A stretch of 12,301 nucleotides of DNA from an uncultured beta proteobacterium. GTDB taxonomy: Bacteria; Pseudomonadota; Gammaproteobacteria; Burkholderiales; Burkholderiaceae_C. The stretch covers positions 1 to 12,301 of the forward strand of contig CAIQEX010000179.1 in the NCBI GenBank assembly GCA_903870955.1, in the 5' to 3' direction. Each line of letters opens with the position of its first letter. Position 1 is the first letter of the stretch. Positions 7,460 through 12,301 of this stretch are shown here, piece after piece. Under the pieces are notes generated by a model, which was not told where the DNA came from, ran no database searches, and was given only the letters and a program-made list of their open reading frames with translations. The translations under genes were made by a program, and so were the position numbers.

Positions 7460-9013
7460 ATGTCCGATACCACCACCGCCGCAACCGCACCAGCCGCCCA
7501 AGACGAAAACCAGCTGATTCTGGAGCGGCGTGAAAAGTTAAAGGCATTGCGCCAAGCACAGCAAGACGGCAAGGGTGTGGCCTTCCCAAATGACTTCCAA
7601 CCAAGCCACAAGGCCGAGCAGCTGTTTGCCGAATACGACTCGCACAACACCGAAATCCTGGCCAGCATGAACGTCACGGTCAAGGTGGCGGGACGCATGA
7701 TGCTTAAGCGTGTGATGGGTAAGGCCAGCTTTTGTACCTTGCAGGATGCGTCGTTCGGCTCCAGTGGCGGCCGGATCCAGATCTATGTCAAAGGCGAAGA
7801 TATCGGCGCGGACCTGTACGCTGCCTTCAAGCATTGGGACTTGGGCGACATCGTGGCCGCCGAAGGCTTGGTGTTCAAGACCCGCACCGGTGAGTTGTCC
7901 ATCCACGCCAGCAGCGTGCGCCTGTTGACCAAGAGCCTGCGTCCGATGCCCGACAAGTTCCACGGCATTCATGACCAGGAAGTCAAATACCGTCAGCGCT
8001 ATGTCGACCTGATGACGGATGAGACCACCCGCAAGCGCTTTGTGGCGCGCAGCAAGGCGGTCAGCGGCATTCGCGACTTCATGGTGCAGCATGGCTTTCT
8101 GGAAGTTGAAACACCGATGCTGCACCCTATCCCCGGTGGTGCCAACGCCAAGCCTTTCACGACCCACCACAACGCGTTGGATCAGCAAATGTTCTTGCGT
8201 ATCGCGCCGGAGCTGTACCTCAAGCGCTTGATCGTTGGTGGCTTTGATCGTGTCTTTGAGATCAACCGGAACTTCCGCAACGAAGGCATCTCGGTACGCC
8301 ACAACCCCGAGTTCACCATGATGGAGTTCTACGCGGCCTACTGGAATTACCAGGACCTGATGGCATTTACGGAAGCCTTGGTGCGCGACGCCGCCATCAA
8401 GGCCGGCGACTCTCTGCAACTCAGCTACGGCGGCAAACCGGTGGACCTGGCCAAACCCTTCGAGCGCCTGACCATCAAGGAGGCCATTGCCAAGTACACC
8501 GACGCAGGCGACGGCGTTAACGACACCCAGTGGTTGATAAGCGCCCTGCGCAAGCTGGGCCACACCGAGGCCAAGCACCATCTATCCACGCGCAGCCTGG
8601 CCAGTTTGCAGGTGATGTATTTCGAAGAAACCGTGGAAGAAAAACTCTGGGATCCCACCTTCATCTGCGAGCATCCCGTAGAAATTTCGCCATTGGCCCG
8701 CGAGAGCGACACCAAACCTGGTGTCACCGAGCGCTTTGAGCTCTACATCACCGGGCGCGAGTTTGGCAACGGCTTCAGTGAGTTGAACGATGCCGAAGAC
8801 CAGGCCGCACGTTTCCTGGCGCAGGTGGACGCCAAGGAAGCCGGCGACGACGAGGCCATGTATTACGACCACGACTTTGTGCGTGCACTGGAATACGGCA
8901 TGCCCCCCACGGGCGGCTGCGGCATCGGCATTGACCGTCTGATGATGTTGCTGACCGACAGCGCCAGCATCCGCGACATCATCCTGTTCCCTGCCCTGCG
9001 CCGCGAAGCTTAA
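7460..9013 (+). CDS. lysS: lysyl-tRNA synthetase, class II
   Basis: LysRS charges tRNA-Lys with lysine in the cytoplasm. The 517-residue protein has an N-terminal helical region, an OB-fold anticodon-binding domain (~74-160, with [18 protein letters not shown]), and the class II catalytic core: motif 1 region around [40 protein letters not shown], motif 2 [21 protein letters not shown] (~267-287), and motif 3 [15 protein letters not shown] (~486-500). Length and motifs are complete, so it is probably active. ATG at 7460 is chosen because the next in-frame ATG would remove conserved N-terminal sequence, although no good Shine-Dalgarno precedes it. It lies 17 bp before the TPR gene, which may be co-transcribed. 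The usual partner prfB is not adjacent. Confidence 0.98.
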   Translation: MSDTTTAATAPAAQDENQLILERREKLKALRQAQQDGKGVAFPNDFQPSHKAEQLFAEYDSHNTEILASMNVTVKVAGRMMLKRVMGKASFCTLQDASFGSSGGRIQIYVKGEDIGADLYAAFKHWDLGDIVAAEGLVFKTRTGELSIHASSVRLLTKSLRPMPDKFHGIHDQEVKYRQRYVDLMTDETTRKRFVARSKAVSGIRDFMVQHGFLEVETPMLHPIPGGANAKPFTTHHNALDQQMFLRIAPELYLKRLIVGGFDRVFEINRNFRNEGISVRHNPEFTMMEFYAAYWNYQDLMAFTEALVRDAAIKAGDSLQLSYGGKPVDLAKPFERLTIKEAIAKYTDAGDGVNDTQWLISALRKLGHTEAKHHLSTRSLASLQVMYFEETVEEKLWDPTFICEHPVEISPLARESDTKPGVTERFELYITGREFGNGFSELNDAEDQAARFLAQVDAKEAGDDEAMYYDHDFVRALEYGMPPTGGCGIGIDRLMMLLTDSASIRDIILFPALRREA

Positions 9014-9030
9014 GACGCCCGTACACGGCC

Positions 9031-10428
9031 ATGGGAGACCGCACTGACGACGCCGTTGTGGCGATCTTCCGGCGGGGTGAAGCGCAACTGAAGGCAAGGG
9101 AGTTGCAGGCAGCGGAACAGGCCTTCCGGCAGGCCGTCGTCCTGGACCCCCAGTTTGCCGAGGCCCATGCCAACCTGGGCTACGTACTGAACCAGCTTGG
9201 CAACGATGCGGAGGCACAAAGCCATTACCGCAGGGCCTTGGAAATAGCTCCTGACAATGCCACGGTGCATCTAAACCTGGGAGCCCTGTTAGCCCGAAAC
9301 AAGCGCCATACGGAGGCCGAGGCCAGTTACGCCGCTGCGCTGGCGCTGGACCCCCAGTCCAGTGCCGTATGGTCGAATCTGGGCGCACTGAATCTGAATC
9401 TGAAGCGGGAGGAAACGGCTGAAGCTTGCTTGCGCCACGCCATAGCCCTGGACCCGTTGAATGCGCGGGCCCGCTTCAATCTGGCCTACCAGCGGTTGCG
9501 ACACGGTGATTTCGAAGCGGGTTGGGCCCTATTCGAGTCACGTGATTGGTACCGGGAGATGGGAGAAAAATGGGCGTTTCCGCGCTGGCACGGGGAATCC
9601 TTGACTGGTCGTACGCTTCTGGTAACCGACCAAGCGGGGCATGGCGACATGATCCATTTCTGCCGCTATATTCCGCTGCTCAAGGCCTGCGGTGCCGCCC
9701 ATATCACCTTGGTCTGTCACCCGGCTCTCAAGCGCCTTATGGGCAGTCTGTTCGGGCTTGATGGCGTATGCAGCTTCGACGAAGAAGTGCCTCAGACGCA
9801 CTTTGATTTCTGGATGCCTTTGATGAGCGCGCCCTACCTTCTGGAGACACGGCCAGACACGGTCCCGGCTCAATTACCTTACCTTCAGGCATCCCCATTG
9901 CTTAGAACGCAATGGAGCTCGCAATTGCCTCACGCAGACGGCATCCGCGTGGGCCTTGTCTGGAAAGGTAACCCGCAGTTTGAGAATGACGGCGACCGTT
10001 CGCTTGCGCATTTGCAGACACTGGCGCCGCTGTGGTCCGTGCCGGACGTGCATTTCTTCAGCCTGCAAAAAGGTGCCGGCGAGGAAGACATTGCCGCCTG
10101 CCTTGAGCGTCAACCACTGGTCGCTCTTGGTAGTCAGATGCAGGACTTTGCCGATGCTGCCGCCATCGTGGCAGAACTCGATTTGGTGATCACGGTAGAC
10201 ACCGCCATGGCGCACCTCGCGGGCGCCCTGGGCAAGCCCTGCTGGCTGCTGCTGCCCTGGTATATGACCGACTGGCGCTGGGGAGCGGCCAGCGCCGATT
10301 CGATCTGGTATCCGGGTGTCTTGCGGCTATTTCGACAAGGCCCGGACGGCGCATGGGACGCAGTTGTCGCCGATGTCGCCTTGGCGCTGATGGAACGGAC
10401 AACGCCGCAGCGCACATCCTTGGGTTGA
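9031..10428 (+). CDS. TPR protein with glycosyltransferase family 9-like C-terminal domain
   Basis: The 465-residue product begins with about four tandem tetratricopeptide repeats (~7-142, each ending near LDP or IAP: AVVLDPQFAEAHANLGYVL, ALEIAPDNATVHLNLGALL, ALALDPQSSAVWSNLGAL), then a partial fifth repeat (GDFEAGWALFESR, ~159-171). The C-terminal half resembles GT9/heptosyltransferase-like proteins: TLLVTDQAGHGDMIHFCRYIP, VGLVWKGNPQFENDGDRSL, LVITVDTAMAHLAGALGKP and WYPGVLRLFRQ. The TVDTAMAHLAGALG segment corresponds to the nucleotide-sugar end of such folds. No signal peptide or membrane segment is visible. Proteins of this layout are common in proteobacteria, often unassigned or linked to surface glycan or flagellin modification; substrate and role cannot be read here. 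It starts 17 bp after lysS without a clear ribosome-binding site. Confidence 0.85.
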   Translation: MGDRTDDAVVAIFRRGEAQLKARELQAAEQAFRQAVVLDPQFAEAHANLGYVLNQLGNDAEAQSHYRRALEIAPDNATVHLNLGALLARNKRHTEAEASYAAALALDPQSSAVWSNLGALNLNLKREETAEACLRHAIALDPLNARARFNLAYQRLRHGDFEAGWALFESRDWYREMGEKWAFPRWHGESLTGRTLLVTDQAGHGDMIHFCRYIPLLKACGAAHITLVCHPALKRLMGSLFGLDGVCSFDEEVPQTHFDFWMPLMSAPYLLETRPDTVPAQLPYLQASPLLRTQWSSQLPHADGIRVGLVWKGNPQFENDGDRSLAHLQTLAPLWSVPDVHFFSLQKGAGEEDIAACLERQPLVALGSQMQDFADAAAIVAELDLVITVDTAMAHLAGALGKPCWLLLPWYMTDWRWGAASADSIWYPGVLRLFRQGPDGAWDAVVADVALALMERTTPQRTSLG

Positions 10429-10469
10429 TAGGGTGACCGCTATCATGCGGGTCCCTTCCTATACTTTTC

Positions 10470-11378
10470 ATGCAAAACCAATCCGCCCGCGGCATTCTTT
10501 ATCTGTGTTTTGGCGTATTCATCTTTTCGCTGCAGGACGCCATCATCAAACAGGTCAGCGGCGGCTACCCTCTGACTGAAGTGGTGTGCATTCGGTCTTG
10601 CGTGGGTCTGCCGATTCTGTTGGCGTTGGTGCAAAAAGAAGTCGGCTGGCGCGCGCTGTATTCAACCCACCTGGCGCAACTGGCACTGCGCGCATTGATC
10701 ATGTTGGGCGCCTACACCGCCTATTACATGGCGTTTCCCGCCCTGCCCTTGGCCGATGCGGTTGCGCTGTATTTCACGGTCCCTCTTTTCGTCACCGGTC
10801 TGGCTGGCCCGTTTCTGGGCGAACACGTCGGCTGGAAGGTGTGGGCAGCGGTACTTTTGGGCTTTGTTGGGGTGCTGGTGATGTTGCAACCGGGCACGGG
10901 ATTGTTTAACCCTGCGGCACTGCTCTCGCTGATATCTGCCGCACTGTATGGCACGGCCATGCTGATGGCCCGCAAGATGGGCAATCACCTGCCAACGTCC
11001 GTGATGGCATTTTTCCAAAATGGATTTTTTCTGCTGGGTTCCGCTTTTGCCGCAGGCATGTTGTACTGGATGGGCATTGAACATGCCAGCCATCCCAGTG
11101 TGGAGTTCCTGGTGCGTCCCTGGGTATTTCCCACATGGACCGACAGCGCACTCATTGCGGTATGTGGTGTGGTGGCCGCGACCGGCACGATGTTTCTGAC
11201 CGCAGCCTACCGGGTCGCCAAGAGCAGCACGGTGACACCGTTTGAATACACCGGAATCCTGTGGGCGCCCCTGTGGGGTTTTCTGTTTTTTGCCGAAGTC
11301 CCCAAGTTCACCACCTTCGTGGGTGCCGCCATCATCCTTGTGGCGGGCCTTGTTGCCATGCGCATGGCCAACAAATGA
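10470..11378 (+). CDS. EamA/DMT superfamily transporter
   Basis: This is a drug/metabolite transporter-type permease of the inner membrane. The 302-residue protein is highly hydrophobic and shows the two-fold EamA repeat (~7-140 and ~148-298), about ten predicted helices. Typical sequences are GVFIFSLQDAIIKQVSG at the start, PLADAVALYFTVPLFVTGLAGPFLGE at the end of the first repeat, and AKSSTVTPFEYTGILWAPLWGFLFFAEVP in the second. The family exports amino acids, metabolites or drugs; substrate cannot be told from sequence. The gene starts 41 bp after the TPR gene and overlaps the next gene as ATGA. A TATACT at 10460-10465 lies only four bases before the ATG, too close to be an ordinary -10 box. 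Confidence 0.93.
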   Translation: MQNQSARGILYLCFGVFIFSLQDAIIKQVSGGYPLTEVVCIRSCVGLPILLALVQKEVGWRALYSTHLAQLALRALIMLGAYTAYYMAFPALPLADAVALYFTVPLFVTGLAGPFLGEHVGWKVWAAVLLGFVGVLVMLQPGTGLFNPAALLSLISAALYGTAMLMARKMGNHLPTSVMAFFQNGFFLLGSAFAAGMLYWMGIEHASHPSVEFLVRPWVFPTWTDSALIAVCGVVAATGTMFLTAAYRVAKSSTVTPFEYTGILWAPLWGFLFFAEVPKFTTFVGAAIILVAGLVAMRMANK

Positions 11379-11881
11379 GTTTGACTTACCTGACCGGCTA
11401 CCCGGCGCACACCGTGCAGCAGATTGAAAGCCTGCTGCAGGCGCAAAAGCTGGGCCCCTGGTTGCTGAAAAAATACCCGCAAGGCCATGGCCTGCGTGAC
11501 GACCGGGCCTTGTTTGAATATGTGCAGGGCTTAAAGCAGGAGCACCTTAAAGGTGCCACGCCGATCAGCAAAGTGCTGTACGACAACAAATTGCAACTGG
11601 TAAAAAATGCGCTCGGCACGCACACCACCATATCGCGGGTGCAGGGTTCGCAACTCAAGGCCAAACGCGAGATCCGCATTGCTTCCCTGTTCAAGGACAC
11701 GCCGCTGGAATTTTTGCGCATGATCACCGTGCATGAGTTGGCACACCTGCGCGAGCGCGACCACGACAAGAATTTTTATAAGCTATGCACCTACATGGAG
11801 CCGGATTACCACCAGTTGGAATTTGAAGTCCGGGTTTATCTGACCTATCTTGAGAACAGCGCCGAGCGGCTCTGGTCATAA
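11375..11881 (+). CDS. YgjP-like (M48-type) zinc metallopeptidase domain protein
   Basis: The 168-residue product ends in a YgjP/WLM-type metallopeptidase domain: the zinc-binding helix HELAH (120-124) followed by His130 in RERDHDKNFYKLCTYMEPDYH, the arrangement typical of the YgjP family, preceded by a basic beta-rich segment (QLKAKREIRIASLF). No signal peptide or membrane helix is seen, so it is probably cytoplasmic. The N-terminal ~60 residues are less family-typical. I chose ATG at 11375 because it overlaps the EamA stop (ATGA) and fits translational coupling; an in-frame ATG at 11261 would bury 38 codons inside the EamA gene. E. coli YgjP has no well-defined substrate, so function beyond a likely hydrolase is unknown. 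Confidence 0.88.
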   Translation: MSLTYLTGYPAHTVQQIESLLQAQKLGPWLLKKYPQGHGLRDDRALFEYVQGLKQEHLKGATPISKVLYDNKLQLVKNALGTHTTISRVQGSQLKAKREIRIASLFKDTPLEFLRMITVHELAHLRERDHDKNFYKLCTYMEPDYHQLEFEVRVYLTYLENSAERLWS

Positions 11882-12144
11882 TGGCAGTCGAAACCAAGCC
11901 CCGAGTAAACACCATGACACGCCAAAGCAATCCCTGGGCGACCAAAGTCGCCAGCCTGATCCAGGGCGGCAATGCCTCTGCAGCGCTGGCACAGATCAAA
12001 GTCGCGCCCAGCGTCAAAGACCTGCAATCGCTGCGAAAACTGCTTGGTGCAAGCGGTCTTCTACAGCGCAACCCCGCTGTGGACGATGCCACCAGCGACA
12101 TGATCGTGGCGCTCTCTTCGCCCAGATTGCATCGGTCGCCCTGA
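11881..12144 (+). CDS. small hypothetical protein
   Basis: This 87-residue frame starts in a TAATG overlap with the stop of the metallopeptidase gene, which suggests translational coupling. The product has an alpha-helical look, no cysteines, membrane segment or known motif, and ends in LSSPRLHRSP. A second in-frame Met at residue 12 (codon at 11914) is an equally plausible start, giving a 76-residue protein beginning MTRQSNPW. I recall short conserved hypothetical proteins with a similar KVAPSVKDL segment and SPRLHRSP ending in related Comamonadaceae, but I cannot verify this. Function is unknown; position suggests co-expression with the EamA and YgjP-like genes. Confidence 0.6.
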   Translation: MAVETKPRVNTMTRQSNPWATKVASLIQGGNASAALAQIKVAPSVKDLQSLRKLLGASGLLQRNPAVDDATSDMIVALSSPRLHRSP

Positions 12145-12271
12145 ATCCCTGGCCGGGACGGTCACAATACGGTGATTTCCCATAAAAGTTGCACTCGGCT
12201 TTACGCCAGAGCAATCTGACGTGACGGGTCAAAATTGATAATGGGTCTGGAATGAATAGGAAAATTTGAAC
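12145..12271 (+). promoter_or_regulatory. intergenic region before the last gene
   Basis: These 127 bp are distinctly AT-richer than the surrounding genes near the right end and should hold the promoter of the gene starting at 12272. TTGATA at 12235-12240 matches five of six -35 consensus bases, but no good -10 box follows at normal spacing. AGGA at 12258-12261 is a reasonable ribosome-binding site ten bases before the ATG. No terminator hairpin with T-run is seen for the upstream operon. Confidence 0.3.
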
Positions 12272-12301
12272 ATGTTGAAGCTCTCTCTTTGGCGCATGGT
12301 G
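12272..12301 (+). CDS. start of an unidentified gene, 3' truncated by window
   Basis: An ATG at 12272 preceded by AGGA at 12258-12261 opens a frame that runs off the window, reading MLKLSLWRMV. Ten residues are too few to assign a family; the hydrophobic, basic start could be a membrane or secreted protein. The call rests on the ribosome-binding site, the AT-rich upstream region and the open frame to the window end. Confidence 0.45.
   Translation, partial: MLKLSLWRMV

Noticed and set aside
7538..8581. 347-aa minus-strand open frame opposite lysS
   Set aside because: Antisense to a complete, motif-verified lysyl-tRNA synthetase; composition is that of a shadow frame and no family features are visible.
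10425..10465. TTGATA ... TATACT as a promoter for the EamA gene
   Set aside because: The spacer is 29 bp, and the TATACT ends four bases before the ATG, so the pair cannot work as an ordinary sigma-70 promoter.

Overview
The window looks like core chromosome of a betaproteobacterium, most likely order Burkholderiales, family Comamonadaceae (Rhodoferax/Polaromonas-like). This rests on protein character (FimV, TrpB, AccD and LysRS of betaproteobacterial type), the gene order fimV-truA-trpF-trpB-trpA-accD, fairly GC-rich coding DNA, and GC-rich palindromic repeats of a kind I recall from Comamonadaceae. The genus is inferred.

Layout. 1-1942: 3' part of fimV (polar pilus-assembly/peptidoglycan-binding hub protein), cut by the window start. 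1990-6639: rightward run truA, trpF, trpB, trpA, accD. truA/trpF and trpB/trpA overlap as ATGA, trpB starts directly after the trpF stop, and accD follows after 62 bp with its own good ribosome-binding site. The three trp genes supply phosphoribosylanthranilate isomerase and both tryptophan synthase subunits, so they cover the end of tryptophan synthesis. AccD is the carboxyltransferase beta subunit for malonyl-CoA. 6640-6777: a convergent spacer made almost wholly of repeats. 6778-7347: leftward yggT membrane gene. 7460-9013: lysS, divergent from yggT. 9031-10428: TPR protein with a GT9-like C-terminal half. 10470-12144: coupled group of an EamA transporter, a YgjP-like zinc metallopeptidase and a small hypothetical protein. 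12272-12301: first codons of another rightward gene.

The least ordinary signal is a family of structured repeats. Two 79-80 bp copies (2778-2856 and 6645-6724) share a left half with a C-run/G-run hairpin and a right half of 29 nt. The right halves differ at only two positions, and those two positions pair with each other (C-G in one copy, G-C in the other). This compensatory change supports conservation of the fold. One copy lies in frame inside the 5' end of trpF and is apparently translated as an N-terminal extension. The other, followed by a half copy, fills the accD/yggT gap. All other genes appear to be ordinary core or accessory genes, with no mobile element, CRISPR array, tRNA or rRNA seen.
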